Under the pieces are notes generated by a model. It ran no database searches, had not been told where the DNA came from, and was given only the letters and a program-made list of their open reading frames with translations. Source: CAKSQF01 sp964568425 (lineage in GTDB: Bacteria; Bacillota; Clostridia; Oscillospirales; CAG-272). From it: DNA of 64,000 nucleotides. Location of the stretch: contig CAZMPO010000010.1 in assembly GCA_964568425.1 (NCBI GenBank), forward strand, positions 1 to 64,000. Direction: 5' to 3'. Both the position numbers and the translations under genes were made by a program. Position 1 is the first letter of the stretch. The number at the start of each line of letters is the position of its first letter. This document shows, piece by piece, positions 28,125 through 37,486 of the stretch.

Positions 28125-29372
28125 CTAACTATTTGTATTTGCGTGCTCATACAGTGCAAGGAGCATGATAGCGGCACTCTCACGAGTGAGGTTTGAATTT
28201 GCGGACGCATCATCGAAATCTCTGATCAGTCCGATATCAACAAGGCAGGAGATCGAGCCGTCCGCATCAACACTATCTGTGATGTTATGATCGAGTGAGA
28301 GGATCTCGGAGATCATTGCCGCCGCCTCGGAGAGGGTCACCGATCTTTCGGGCATGAAGCTACTCTGTTTGACGATCCATCCCTCGCGCTCTGCCGTCGC
28401 GACAAACGGGCGAAAGCAATCGCGGATCGCATTATCGTCATCAAACGAGGTCTCAAGCGTGCCATCATCCGCGTTCTTCCCTGCCGCGGTCATGGCAAGT
28501 GACAAAAACTCAGCCCTTGACATTTCGGCATTTGGTTCAAAATAATATTTGCCGCCCATCATTCGACCGACCGTTATCCCCGATTCGGCAAGTCTTATCG
28601 CGGCAAGCTCGGCTTTGCTGTTTTTCATATCGCAGTACTCGATATCGATCTTCGGTTTTTCGACGGTAAGCGAAACAATCGTCCTTTCGCCCATATTTCC
28701 GTGCGAGTCGACAATTTGGTACACAAAGCCGTCAGAGCCAAAGAAATCATCGACAGGCGTATAGACAAAATCGCCCTTTGTGCTGTCGGTGAGTCTAAGC
28801 GTTCCGTTTTTAGGGTAATCGACAATCATATATCTGATACTGTCGCCCTCTGGGTCGTGTCCGTCGAGGCGATCGTAAAGTGGGATATTTTCGATAGTCG
28901 TGCGTGTGATAATACCATCGGTCGAGGCGCTTGTCGGGGCGAAGTTCAGCTCGGAAACAAGACTCAGCGAGCAGGTAAGCGCGATCGGTTGCGAGGACGA
29001 GACCGTCCCGAACACGAAACTGCAATTTGTCTCTTTTGCCTTTTTGGGAACGAATGTGAGTTTTGATATCGATTTTCGGGATATGATCTGCCCTGTCATC
29101 ACGGGTGTTGACGAGAGGTAGAGTGTTCCGCTCTCGGCACTCGGCAGGGTCAGGACGGTTATGCTGTTTATTCGCTTCATTCCGAGGGCGTTTTCGAAAT
29201 CCTCGGGGGCAAATTCGATCGGATATGACGACATTCCGGTCTTATAAACGGTAATTCCCGAGGCTAAAACATCAAGTCCCGGAGAGAGTGCGCCGTCATC
29301 GGCGGAGAGCGGAATAATGCATGTTGACGCAAATATCGTCAACGCGGCGAGAAATGAAAGGATCTTTTTCAT
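28125..29372 (-). CDS. Secreted SLH-domain protein with cadherin-like repeat
   Basis: 415 residues. A signal peptide (1-24) is followed by a beta-rich region, then a cadherin-like Ig domain (about 170-245) with DGHDPEGDSIRYMIVDYPKNG, FVYTPVDDFFGSDGFVYQIVD, a calcium-binding pattern. The last 165 residues form degenerate S-layer-homology motifs (YYFEPNAEMSRAEFLSLAM, FMPERSVTLSEAAAMISEIL, NLTRESAAIMLLAL). SLH motifs bind pyruvylated secondary cell-wall polymers, anchoring the protein on the surface. Translation starts after AGGAGGT, and a perfect 7-bp hairpin lies just upstream of it in the leader. Confidence 0.82.
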   Translation of the reverse strand: MKKILSFLAALTIFASTCIIPLSADDGALSPGLDVLASGITVYKTGMSSYPIEFAPEDFENALGMKRINSITVLTLPSAESGTLYLSSTPVMTGQIISRKSISKLTFVPKKAKETNCSFVFGTVSSSQPIALTCSLSLVSELNFAPTSASTDGIITRTTIENIPLYDRLDGHDPEGDSIRYMIVDYPKNGTLRLTDSTKGDFVYTPVDDFFGSDGFVYQIVDSHGNMGERTIVSLTVEKPKIDIEYCDMKNSKAELAAIRLAESGITVGRMMGGKYYFEPNAEMSRAEFLSLAMTAAGKNADDGTLETSFDDDNAIRDCFRPFVATAEREGWIVKQSSFMPERSVTLSEAAAMISEILSLDHNITDSVDADGSISCLVDIGLIRDFDDASANSNLTRESAAIMLLALYEHANTNS

Positions 29373-29385
29373 GTCAGACCTCCTG

Positions 29386-29404
29386 AACGGTCTGTGCGAC
29401 CGTT
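29386..29404 (-). promoter_or_regulatory. Leader palindrome before the SLH gene
   Basis: AACGGTC, five bases, GACCGTT immediately upstream of the AGGAGGT site. Either an operator or a hairpin that shields the mRNA 5' end. Confidence 0.4.
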
Positions 29405-29530
29405 TATTTGTGATGATATTTTGAGCTTTCGAGCGTGATAATATACCTTTTACAGAAAATTAAGAAAAAATTTATTGAGGCGGCGAAAATATATGATACA
29501 ATGGTTCAGCAAATATTCGGGAGGCATGCG

Positions 29531-30508
29531 GTGGACATAACGATAAATGAAAAATACGACCAAAAGTGCGTACTGACATATCTGACATGTGAGCTTGGTC
29601 TGTCGCGCCGATCGATCTCGCGGCTCAAAAAGCTCGACGACGGGATAATGCTTAACGGCAAAAGAGTCACCGTAAGGGCGATATTATCGATAGGCGACAG
29701 ACTCTCGCTCGCCGTCGAAGACAAAGAGTCGCCCGACAACATCGTCCCGACTGATATTCCGATTGAGATAATCTACGAAGACGATGATCTTATAGCTCTG
29801 AACAAACCGCCGCAAATGCCAACGCATCCGTCTCACGGTCACTACACCGACACTCTCGCCAATGCCTTGGCGTATTACTACAAGCAAAGATCGGTACCGT
29901 TTGTATTCAGGGCGATCACAAGGCTTGACCGCGACACGAGCGGCATTGTACTCGTCGCAAAAACAAAGGATGCGGCGTACAAGCTCTCGTCCGACATAGC
30001 CTGCGGAAAGATCTGCAAATGCTATCTTGCGATAGTCGACGGTGTACCGAGTCCGCGCGGCGGAATGATATCCGCATATATCAGGCGAGCCGAAAAAAGC
30101 ATAATAAAAAGGGAGGCATCGAGCGAGCCTATCGACGGCTCTGTCTATTCGGAGACGCTCTACGAGACAGTGGCGCGAAAGGATGGCATCGCATTCGTTG
30201 CGGCATCGCCGATAACCGGCAGGACACATCAGCTGCGGCTTCATTTTGCTCACATAGGGTGTCCCATGCTCGGTGATGACATGTACGGCGTCAGATCGGA
30301 CATAATAGACAGGCAGGCACTTCACGCGTACATGCTGGCATTCACGCATCCGACAAGCGGCAAAGAGATAGTGCTGAAAGCCCCACTGCCCAAAGACATG
30401 CTGTCGTTCATCGACAACGCGTCGGATATTAAAGGAAAGCTTGACGATGCGGCGACACAACTGATACAAAAGGCAAAAAAGACACGAAAGGAACACGCAA
30501 ATGAGTGA
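29531..30508 (+). CDS. RluA-family 23S/tRNA pseudouridine synthase
   Basis: About 325 residues. The N-terminal S4-like segment (CELGLSRRSISRLKKLDDGIMLNGKRV) precedes the catalytic domain with RLDRDTSGIVLVAK (catalytic Asp), YLAIVDGV and TGRTHQLRLHFAHIG. The GTG at 29531 is chosen because GGGAGG (29519-29524) precedes it; longer frames start upstream of the probable promoter (TTGAGG 29475-29480, TACAAT 29497-29502). The target uridine cannot be told among RluA/C/D types. The 3' end overlaps the next gene by 8 bp. Confidence 0.9.
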   Translation: MDITINEKYDQKCVLTYLTCELGLSRRSISRLKKLDDGIMLNGKRVTVRAILSIGDRLSLAVEDKESPDNIVPTDIPIEIIYEDDDLIALNKPPQMPTHPSHGHYTDTLANALAYYYKQRSVPFVFRAITRLDRDTSGIVLVAKTKDAAYKLSSDIACGKICKCYLAIVDGVPSPRGGMISAYIRRAEKSIIKREASSEPIDGSVYSETLYETVARKDGIAFVAASPITGRTHQLRLHFAHIGCPMLGDDMYGVRSDIIDRQALHAYMLAFTHPTSGKEIVLKAPLPKDMLSFIDNASDIKGKLDDAATQLIQKAKKTRKEHANE

Positions 30509-31685
30509 AAGTGATATCAAATCGGAGAAGAAAGGCAACAAAAACTTTTTTAAGAGATTTTTTGCCAAAACAGCGAGCGGCATAAAGACATTTTTTGAAA
30601 ACGCGCCAAGGGTATGCATAGGATTTTACATTGCGGCGGCAATCGCACTTGTGATACACATTTTATCATCGATGATCCCGAGCTTTGCCGATTTTATGAT
30701 CAGATATCCTTGTGCCGCGGTCAGATTCGTTCTCGCGAAATTGACCATGTGGATACCCTTCTCGCTTGCGGAGATGATAATCATGCTCGTGCCGATCATC
30801 TTTATTGTTCTGGTGGTTGTCGGGATAATTATTTCAAGCAAAGGAACGACCAAGCAATATACAGGGATGACAGCATCGTTGCTTGCGGCAATATCATTTT
30901 TTTATTCAACCTTTGTTTTCACGCTCGCCCCCGGATACCAAGGCTCGACTCTTGACCAAAAGCTCGAGCTGTCCGCCGATCCCGTATCTGCCGCGGAGCT
31001 TTACGACACGGCTGTATATCTGACCGACGAGATCAACAAGATCATTGACACGATCGATTTTACCCCAAACGGAGCATCGGTCATGCCGTACGATCTTGAC
31101 GAGATGAACGACAAACTTGCGGCGGCGTACAAGAGTGCGGCAAAAAAATATGATTTTATCTCTCCGCTCAATTCAAATCTGAAATATGTTATCCTGTCTA
31201 AGCCGATGTCGTACACGCACATAACAGGCGTATACACATTTTTTACGGGCGAGTCGAACATAAATGTGAATTTCCCCGATTACACGATCCCCTACACTGC
31301 CGCGCACGAGTTGGCGCATCAGAGAGGGACAGCACGCGAAAACGAGGCAAACTTTGTGGCATTTCTTGCCTGCATGGAGACTGATGACGCATACATCCGC
31401 TACAGTGCGTACACGAACATGCTTGAATATGTTTTAAGTGCACTGAGCAGTGCAAGCTCGGAGCTGTACAGTTCGATGTGGGAAAGGTTTGACGGCAAAA
31501 CGATCGGCGAGTTTAACGCGTACTCGATCTTTTACAAAGAGTATCAGCAGAGCACCGTTTCGAATATAAGTTCTACGATTAACAACACCTATCTCCAATC
31601 ACAGGGAGTAAAGGAAGGCTCGCAGTCATATGGTCTGGTCGTCGATCTCATGGTCGCCTATCACAAAAGCGGCAAAACAGGATGA
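30501..31685 (+). CDS. DUF3810 membrane zinc metallopeptidase-like protein
   Basis: 394 residues. Three N-terminal membrane helices (about 40-63, 85-112, 122-145) precede a soluble domain with AAHELAHQRGTARENEANFVAF, an HExxH zinc motif with a downstream Glu, typical of DUF3810. The active site would lie on the outer face. The substrate is unknown. The ATG follows AAAGGA and overlaps the RluA gene, indicating translational coupling. Confidence 0.85.
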   Translation: MSESDIKSEKKGNKNFFKRFFAKTASGIKTFFENAPRVCIGFYIAAAIALVIHILSSMIPSFADFMIRYPCAAVRFVLAKLTMWIPFSLAEMIIMLVPIIFIVLVVVGIIISSKGTTKQYTGMTASLLAAISFFYSTFVFTLAPGYQGSTLDQKLELSADPVSAAELYDTAVYLTDEINKIIDTIDFTPNGASVMPYDLDEMNDKLAAAYKSAAKKYDFISPLNSNLKYVILSKPMSYTHITGVYTFFTGESNINVNFPDYTIPYTAAHELAHQRGTARENEANFVAFLACMETDDAYIRYSAYTNMLEYVLSALSSASSELYSSMWERFDGKTIGEFNAYSIFYKEYQQSTVSNISSTINNTYLQSQGVKEGSQSYGLVVDLMVAYHKSGKTG

Positions 31686-31983
31686 CAAGATGCCGATTTT
31701 CGAATATACTTTACTGTGGAGATTTTCACCCGATCAAAATCGGATAATAATTCGACGAATTTGTGCAAAATTTACAGTCAGTTAACAAACTCGACCGCTA
31801 AAAAAGATATAATATATCGTAAGATATCGCAGTAAAAACAAGGCTTTGAACACTCACTTTCGCCATGAAATTCAGGGGACGAAACACACCAAAGCGACGC
31901 AAAAAGAACTGAAAAAAGTTTGAAAGGATCGGGTCATATCGGGAGCAGGGCAAAGTCTCGATATGATTTTATATACATCTGAC
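31686..31983 (+). other. Intergenic leader before murA
   Basis: About 300 bp. A small hairpin CCGAT/ATCGG (31730-31743) may end the previous operon. A TATAAT box (31808-31813) lacks a well-spaced -35 (TTAACA is 20 bp away). No further gene or recognised RNA motif is seen, yet a start near 31820 would leave a leader of about 160 nt. Confidence 0.4.
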
Positions 31984-33285
31984 ATGGAAAAAATAATAAT
32001 CTCGGGCGGAAGTCCTCTTTACGGAGAGGTCGAGATCGACGGCATGAAAAATGCCGCTCTGCCCATCATCTTTGCGACCATATTGGTCCGCGGAAAATGT
32101 CAAATCCGCAACCTTCCCGCGGTAAGCGATATTTCGACATCTCTTGAGATAATCGAGAGCCTCGGGGCGATCGTCAGGCGGCTTAATCGTCATGCGGTCG
32201 AGATCGACACATCGGGCATACGCGTGCGTCCCGTACCGTCGGATCTGTCAAGAAAGATGCGTGCGTCATACTATCTTATAGGAGCTGAGCTCGGACGCTT
32301 CGGCAGAGCACTCGTCGGCTATCCCGGTGGGTGTGATTTTGGCGTCAGACCCATCGATCAGCACATCAGGGGTTTTGAAAAGCTCGGTGCGACCGTATCG
32401 GTCGAGGGCGGATACATAGATGCAAAGGCAGAGCATGGTCTTGTCGGAACGAGTGTGTTTTTCGACATTGTAACTGTCGGCGCAACGCTCAATGTAATGC
32501 TCGCCGCCGCTCTTGCCGACGGAACGACAATTATAGAAAACGCGGCACGCGAGCCGCATATCGTTGACCTTGCCAACTTTTTGAACACTTGCGGTGCCGA
32601 CATCAAAGGTGCGGGCACGGACACGATCAAGATCAAGGGTGTTAACGAGCTTCACGGATGCAGTTACACTATAATTCCAGACATGATCGAGGCAGGAACA
32701 TACATGACCGCTGTTGCCGCCACGGGCGGTGATGTCGAGATATGCAATATCATCCCGAGGCACATGGAATCGGTCAGCGCAAAGCTTGCCGAGATGGGTG
32801 TCACGGTGATCGAAAACGATGACAGTATACGCATCGTCAGAGATCCCGACACGCCCCTTCGTCCTTGCACGATAAAGACCCTTCCCTATCCCGGTTTTCC
32901 GACCGACATGCAGCCTCAATTCGGTGCGCTTTTATGCATGGCAAGCGGTGCAGGCACGATAAAAGAGGGCGTTTGGGACAACAGGTTCAAATATGTTGAC
33001 GAACTAAAGCGGATGGGTGCCTCTGTTGAGATCCTCGGCAAGACCGCTGTCATAACCGGCGATCCGTCAAAAATGTTCGGGGCGGCTGTGCGCGCTGTTG
33101 ACCTTCGCGGAGGTGCCGCCATGATCGTTGCCGCACTTGCGGTCGATGGTACCACCGAGATCGACAACATTCGTTTGATCGAGAGAGGCTACGACGACAT
33201 CGTCGGCAAATTCTCGGCTCTGGGTGCGGATATCAAAAAGGTGACTGTCAACTCCCCTGAGGACTCACTTGACGCGGCAAATTAG
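31984..33285 (+). CDS. murA: UDP-N-acetylglucosamine 1-carboxyvinyltransferase MurA
   Basis: 433 residues. MurA transfers enolpyruvate to UDP-GlcNAc, the first committed step of peptidoglycan synthesis and the target of fosfomycin. GMKNAALPI holds the conserved Lys-Asn; the active-site cysteine is retained in PGGCDFGVRP, so fosfomycin sensitivity is expected. FPTDMQPQF and DLRGGAAMIVAALA are further signatures. The start MEKIIISGG fits the family; an ATG seven codons upstream is possible and neither has a clear Shine-Dalgarno. The following RluA gene begins 67 bp later. Confidence 0.96.
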   Translation: MEKIIISGGSPLYGEVEIDGMKNAALPIIFATILVRGKCQIRNLPAVSDISTSLEIIESLGAIVRRLNRHAVEIDTSGIRVRPVPSDLSRKMRASYYLIGAELGRFGRALVGYPGGCDFGVRPIDQHIRGFEKLGATVSVEGGYIDAKAEHGLVGTSVFFDIVTVGATLNVMLAAALADGTTIIENAAREPHIVDLANFLNTCGADIKGAGTDTIKIKGVNELHGCSYTIIPDMIEAGTYMTAVAATGGDVEICNIIPRHMESVSAKLAEMGVTVIENDDSIRIVRDPDTPLRPCTIKTLPYPGFPTDMQPQFGALLCMASGAGTIKEGVWDNRFKYVDELKRMGASVEILGKTAVITGDPSKMFGAAVRAVDLRGGAAMIVAALAVDGTTEIDNIRLIERGYDDIVGKFSALGADIKKVTVNSPEDSLDAAN

Positions 33286-33352
33286 ATCCAACTCACACTC
33301 GGCAGGCGGCAAAAGCTGTCTGCCGATTTATTTAAGGAAGGAAGCTTTCGCC

Positions 33353-34360
33353 TTGGCGAAAGCATTGATTGTAAAAATGAGAGAATTTACGATCGGCAAA
33401 AATGATTCGGGACAGCGGCTCGACAAATTTCTTTCGAAAGCCGTAAGGGGCATGCCGACCTCGCTGATGTACAAGTCCATACGCACAAAAAAGATCAAAG
33501 TCAACCGAAAGCGAGCCGAGATCTCCTATATTTTATGCGAGGGCGACGTTGTTCAGCTCTTTCTCCCCGATGATGTTTTTGATACCTCAAAGGTTGTTCA
33601 CGACCTCTCGGAGGATGCCGTCAAGCTTAACATAGTTTACGAGGACGCAAACATTATTTTATGCAACAAACCGACAGGTATGCTTGTACACTCGGGCGAC
33701 GGCGAGGATGCCGACGAGCGAGAGACGCTGATCTACAAAATACAGTCCTATCTTTTTCAAAAGGGCGAGTACGATCCCAAAAGCGAAAACTCGTTCGTCC
33801 CTGCCCTTTGCAACAGGATAGACAGAAACACCTGCGGCATTGTGATCGCGGCAAAGAACGCCGAGTCGCTCAGGGTGATGAACGATCTTATAAAAAGACG
33901 AGTTATCGAGAAAAACTATCTCTGCGTCTGCCATGGTATTTTCAAAGAAAAATCGGGAAAGCTTACGGGATATATGATAAAAAACGCAGCCGACAATCGC
34001 GTTGAGGTCTATAAAAAGCGTCCAAATTCAAAAGATGCTCGAACCATGGTAACAGGATATCGCGTTATTGCCGAGCGCGACGGACTTTCTCTTCTCTCCA
34101 TCGAGCTGATAACCGGGCGAACGCATCAGATACGCGCACATCTTGCCTCGATCGGGCACTCCCTGCTCGGTGACGGCAAATACGGCGTAAACAAGGACGA
34201 TCGCGCGAGGGGATTCACCCACCAAGCACTCTGTTCCTACATGCTTACGTTCGGAGACGACGAAGGATACGGCTCTCTCTCGTATTTGATCGGCAAAAAG
34301 TTCTCTGTTCCCACAAAAGATATTAAATTTTTGTCACTCTTTCCGAATGTTAAGATCTGA
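33353..34360 (+). CDS. RluA-family pseudouridine synthase with S4 domain
   Basis: About 335 residues. An S4 RNA-binding domain (SGQRLDKFLSKAV, KKIKVNRKRAEISYILCEGD) is followed by the synthase domain with CNRIDRNTCGIVIAAKN (catalytic Asp) and TGRTHQIRAHLASIGH. It is distinct from the paralogue at 29.5 kb. Start: TTG at 33353 is well spaced from AAGGAAGGAAG (33334-33345); the ATG at 33377 fits the family length too but would be separated from that site by an 8-bp hairpin. It precedes lnt. Confidence 0.9.
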   Translation: MAKALIVKMREFTIGKNDSGQRLDKFLSKAVRGMPTSLMYKSIRTKKIKVNRKRAEISYILCEGDVVQLFLPDDVFDTSKVVHDLSEDAVKLNIVYEDANIILCNKPTGMLVHSGDGEDADERETLIYKIQSYLFQKGEYDPKSENSFVPALCNRIDRNTCGIVIAAKNAESLRVMNDLIKRRVIEKNYLCVCHGIFKEKSGKLTGYMIKNAADNRVEVYKKRPNSKDARTMVTGYRVIAERDGLSLLSIELITGRTHQIRAHLASIGHSLLGDGKYGVNKDDRARGFTHQALCSYMLTFGDDEGYGSLSYLIGKKFSVPTKDIKFLSLFPNVKI

Positions 34361-34364
34361 GCCT

Positions 34365-35954
34365 ATGAAAACAAAAAGAAATCTAATTCTACTTTCTATG
34401 ACACTGGTCAGCGGCATACTGACCGCCATGACTTTACAGTACGATCTTTTGTATCCGCTGTCATATATCTCCCTGTCGCCGTTTTTTTATTGCATCATCT
34501 CCTTTTGGAACGAAGGGGCATCTTACCGAAAGCTTTACGGCATCGGCATGCTTTGGTCAATGTCATACTACATGGTCGTATATTCGTTCTTTCTCGCGAT
34601 GTACCCAATGGATTTTTTGGGGCTGTCAAAGATCACCGGCGGTTTCATGGTCGTTTTCTGCCAGGTCGGGCTGTCACTGCTTCAATCGATAGCGACAGCA
34701 TTTGTCGCTCCCATAACGCGCCTTGTGTGTCACCGCAAGAGTCTCTCGCCGCTGATCTTTTCGGCACTTTGGATAATACTTGAATGGCTTCAAAATTTCA
34801 CCTGGGCGGGTGTCCCTTTTCTGCGGCTTGCGATTTCGCAAACATCATTTGCTCCTGCAATGCAGTCGGCATCGATCCTTGGCTCGCTATTCCTGTCATT
34901 TATTCCCGCATTCAGCTCAGCCGCGATCGGGTACGCTCTCTTTTGTCTGAAAAAATGTGGCAGGCAAAATTTTATAGTAAAGCTCTATCCGATAATTGCC
35001 ATCCTGCTGATCGGCGCAAATCTGATCTTCGGAGCGGTGAAGATCGCATGTTACAGCGACAACACCGACAGAGGCGTAAAGGTCGCACTGATACAAGCCA
35101 ACATCGGCTCGCTCGACAAATGGGAGGACGGTCAGATGATCAACACGATCGAGCGACACATTGAGCTCTCCCAAAGAGCGATTGACGAGGGCGGAGCCGA
35201 GTTTATCATTTTTGCCGAGACAGCGATCAATTATGATTTTATCGCCTTTGAAGATCCGACCGTAAAAAATCGGTTTGCAGCATTTGCCCAAGATAACAAT
35301 GTAACCCTTTTGATCGGTACATTCACAAGTGACAACGAGCAAAACTCATACAACTCGACCGTGATCTTTTATCCCGACGGCAGTATCGAAGACGAGCCGT
35401 ACAACAAACGAAGGCTTGTTCCGTTTGGCGAATTTGTTCCGATGGAAGATCTTTTGCGAGTACTTTTTCCGTTTTTGACAGACATGAATCTCTTTGAGGG
35501 ACAGATCACGGCAGGGGATGACAGCGCGGTCAAAGAGGCTGCGGGCGGAAAGATCGGTCGGTTGATCTGCTTTGACTCGATATACGACTACCTGACAAGG
35601 AAAACGAGTGCGGACGGTGCGGAGATGATCCTGCTGTCGACGAACGATTCGTGGTATCTCGATTCACCTGCCGTGTATATTCACAACGATCACGCAAAGC
35701 TGCGCGCGGTTGAATCGGGCAAATATCTGCTGAGAGCCGCAAATACCGGTGTGTCATCGATAATCGATCCGCTCGGCAGAACCAAAAGCGAGCTCGGGCC
35801 TTTGATAGAAGGCATTGTGACCGAAACCGTCTACTTTAATTCAGATCGAACGATATATTCATATACGGGTAACCTTATCGTCCTCATTGCCTTCATATTC
35901 ATCGCATATGAGGCGGCAGATAAGATCATCTCGAAAAAGCACGGGAATGATTGA
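34365..35954 (+). CDS. lnt: Apolipoprotein N-acyltransferase (Lnt-like)
   Basis: 529 residues. Six to eight N-terminal membrane helices (first about 7-25) and a C-terminal helix (about 503-522) enclose a nitrilase-type domain. The catalytic triad can be read: Glu in FIIFAETAINY, Lys in KRRLVPFGEFVP and Cys in GRLICFDSIY. Lnt adds a third acyl chain to the lipoprotein cysteine. The enzyme is classical in Gram-negatives and Actinobacteria and patchy in Firmicutes. The window encodes several lipoproteins that could be substrates. The start codon choice (34365 versus 34347) is uncertain. Confidence 0.88.
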   Translation: MKTKRNLILLSMTLVSGILTAMTLQYDLLYPLSYISLSPFFYCIISFWNEGASYRKLYGIGMLWSMSYYMVVYSFFLAMYPMDFLGLSKITGGFMVVFCQVGLSLLQSIATAFVAPITRLVCHRKSLSPLIFSALWIILEWLQNFTWAGVPFLRLAISQTSFAPAMQSASILGSLFLSFIPAFSSAAIGYALFCLKKCGRQNFIVKLYPIIAILLIGANLIFGAVKIACYSDNTDRGVKVALIQANIGSLDKWEDGQMINTIERHIELSQRAIDEGGAEFIIFAETAINYDFIAFEDPTVKNRFAAFAQDNNVTLLIGTFTSDNEQNSYNSTVIFYPDGSIEDEPYNKRRLVPFGEFVPMEDLLRVLFPFLTDMNLFEGQITAGDDSAVKEAAGGKIGRLICFDSIYDYLTRKTSADGAEMILLSTNDSWYLDSPAVYIHNDHAKLRAVESGKYLLRAANTGVSSIIDPLGRTKSELGPLIEGIVTETVYFNSDRTIYSYTGNLIVLIAFIFIAYEAADKIISKKHGND

Positions 35955-35964
35955 TCCCGTGCTT

Positions 35965-37104
35965 TTATATTGTTTTGATCGCTCTGTAAAGTGCGTCGAG
36001 ATCGGCGGATGTGCTCATCGGCGAAAACGAAACTCGAACTGCCCCTCCTTTTGGCGTGCCTACCCTCGCATGTGCGAGCGGTGCGCAATGCAGTCCGGAT
36101 CTGGTGCAAATGCCGCAGGAGTCAAGATATCCCGAAATCTCCGACGGTGCTCTGCCGACGACATTGAAGACAAATGCCGACCCTTCCGCAAATATGGGTT
36201 TGTAAACCATGCACCTCCCGATCGACATCAGCATATCCTGCCCTCTTGAGAGCAGCATGTTCTCATGTGATGCAATTTGTTCGATCCCCAACATTTGGAC
36301 ATAGTCAATTCCCGCACCGAGTGCCGCGATCGCCGGAACAGGCAATGTGCCTGCCTCGAGGCGTTCGGGAAGAAGACTCGGCATACCGATCTCCTCTGAC
36401 GACATTCCACTGCCTCCCTCGATAAGTGTTGACAGACTCTCTTCGCTGACTCTGTCCGAAAATGCGACAAAACCGACGCCCATTATGCCAAACAAGCCTT
36501 TATGCCCGGGTGCGCACAGTGCGTCGATCGAGCACGCGTTCATATTGATACGCACCGAGCCTGCAGACTGTGCCGCATCAACGACAAACATGATTCCTTT
36601 TTCACGGCAAAGCTTTCCGATCTCTTTGATGGGAAGGGTTATCGGCGCGATATTGGAGCGATGGCAAGCAACAAGCATTTTTGTATCCGGTCTGATCTTT
36701 GACCTGATCGATGCGATAACATCCTCGATCTTCCCCCTTGATGAGTAGACATCGAAGCTTGCCGAAATATCTCCCCTGCCGCAAAGGGCGGCGACCGATC
36801 GCCTGACGCTGTTGTGCTCTATATCCGATATGAGAATATGTCCGTCTCTGTCACTCCACAGACATTTGATTGCGATATTCAGCGCATGGGTCGTATTTTG
36901 TGTAAAAACCACACGTTCGGGCGTCGCTCCGAACATATCCGCGATCTTCTCACGCGTTTCAAACACCTTATTTGCCGACGCCAAAGAGAGCTTGTGCACT
37001 CCCCTGCCCGGATTTCCGCCGCATTCGCACGCTGCCTGTTTCAGTGCGTTATATACACTGTCGGGTTTTGGATATGTCGTTGCGGCATTGTCAAGATAGA
37101 TCAA
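35965..37104 (-). CDS. Class V aminotransferase, cysteine desulfurase-like
   Basis: 379 residues of the NifS/SufS/CsdB fold. Features: IYLDNAATTYPKP, the PLP Schiff-base lysine in GHKGLFG, the His in HNSVRRSV, and the catalytic-loop Cys in TRSGLHCAPLAH. It would take sulfur (or selenium) from cysteine (or selenocysteine) as a persulfide. A TTG start at 37104 is preferred: AGAGGTG lies seven bases upstream and the product then begins like family members. The upstream DUF3343 gene stops 21 bp before it; DUF3343 proteins often accompany sulfur/selenium-handling genes, so the two probably act together. Confidence 0.87.
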   Translation of the reverse strand: MIYLDNAATTYPKPDSVYNALKQAACECGGNPGRGVHKLSLASANKVFETREKIADMFGATPERVVFTQNTTHALNIAIKCLWSDRDGHILISDIEHNSVRRSVAALCGRGDISASFDVYSSRGKIEDVIASIRSKIRPDTKMLVACHRSNIAPITLPIKEIGKLCREKGIMFVVDAAQSAGSVRINMNACSIDALCAPGHKGLFGIMGVGFVAFSDRVSEESLSTLIEGGSGMSSEEIGMPSLLPERLEAGTLPVPAIAALGAGIDYVQMLGIEQIASHENMLLSRGQDMLMSIGRCMVYKPIFAEGSAFVFNVVGRAPSEISGYLDSCGICTRSGLHCAPLAHARVGTPKGGAVRVSFSPMSTSADLDALYRAIKTI

Positions 37105-37125
37105 ATTATAACACCTCTTTAACAC

Positions 37126-37353
37126 TCATCTTATTATCACACGACCGTAATTTATGTCGGAGACGCGCAAAATATGCACGGCGTTTGAAAGGGATGCTCC
37201 GTCGATATCAATCCCATAAGAGCAACCGTTTTTGCTGAGCTCGGGCGGCAGTGCAACAACGTGTGCTCTTACCCCGTTTGATCCGAGCACCCTTGACGCA
37301 TGGATCGCCGCCGTGTTTGAGCGCAAAGTTATCAGCGCATTTTTCTTTTCCAT
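37126..37353 (-). CDS. DUF3343 family small protein
   Basis: 75 residues with KNALITLRSNTAAIHASRVL and a C-terminal YGRVII, matching DUF3343, a small alpha/beta fold commonly encoded next to sulfur- or selenium-transfer genes such as YedF/SelD/Csd. The single Cys (NGCSYGID) could accept a persulfide from the neighbouring desulfurase. The start at 37353 (MEKKNAL) follows AAGGAAG at about 11 bases; an in-frame ATG eight codons upstream is less supported. Confidence 0.75.
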   Translation of the reverse strand: MEKKNALITLRSNTAAIHASRVLGSNGVRAHVVALPPELSKNGCSYGIDIDGASLSNAVHILRVSDINYGRVIIR

Positions 37354-37420
37354 CTTCCAATACACTTCCTTAATCATTTTTTCAGTTATTAAATGATATG
37401 CACAAGGTATCGATAGCGTT

Positions 37421-37456
37421 AAAAAGCAGGATGCACAAACTTATGCATCCTGCTTT
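37421..37456 (-). terminator. Terminator between upp and DUF3343
   Basis: AAGCAGGATGCA and its complement around 6 nt; A-run and T-run flanks make it bidirectional. It ends the upp transcript. Confidence 0.8.
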
Positions 37457-37486
37457 GATCTGTTATATGAATGTATGGCTTTGGGT

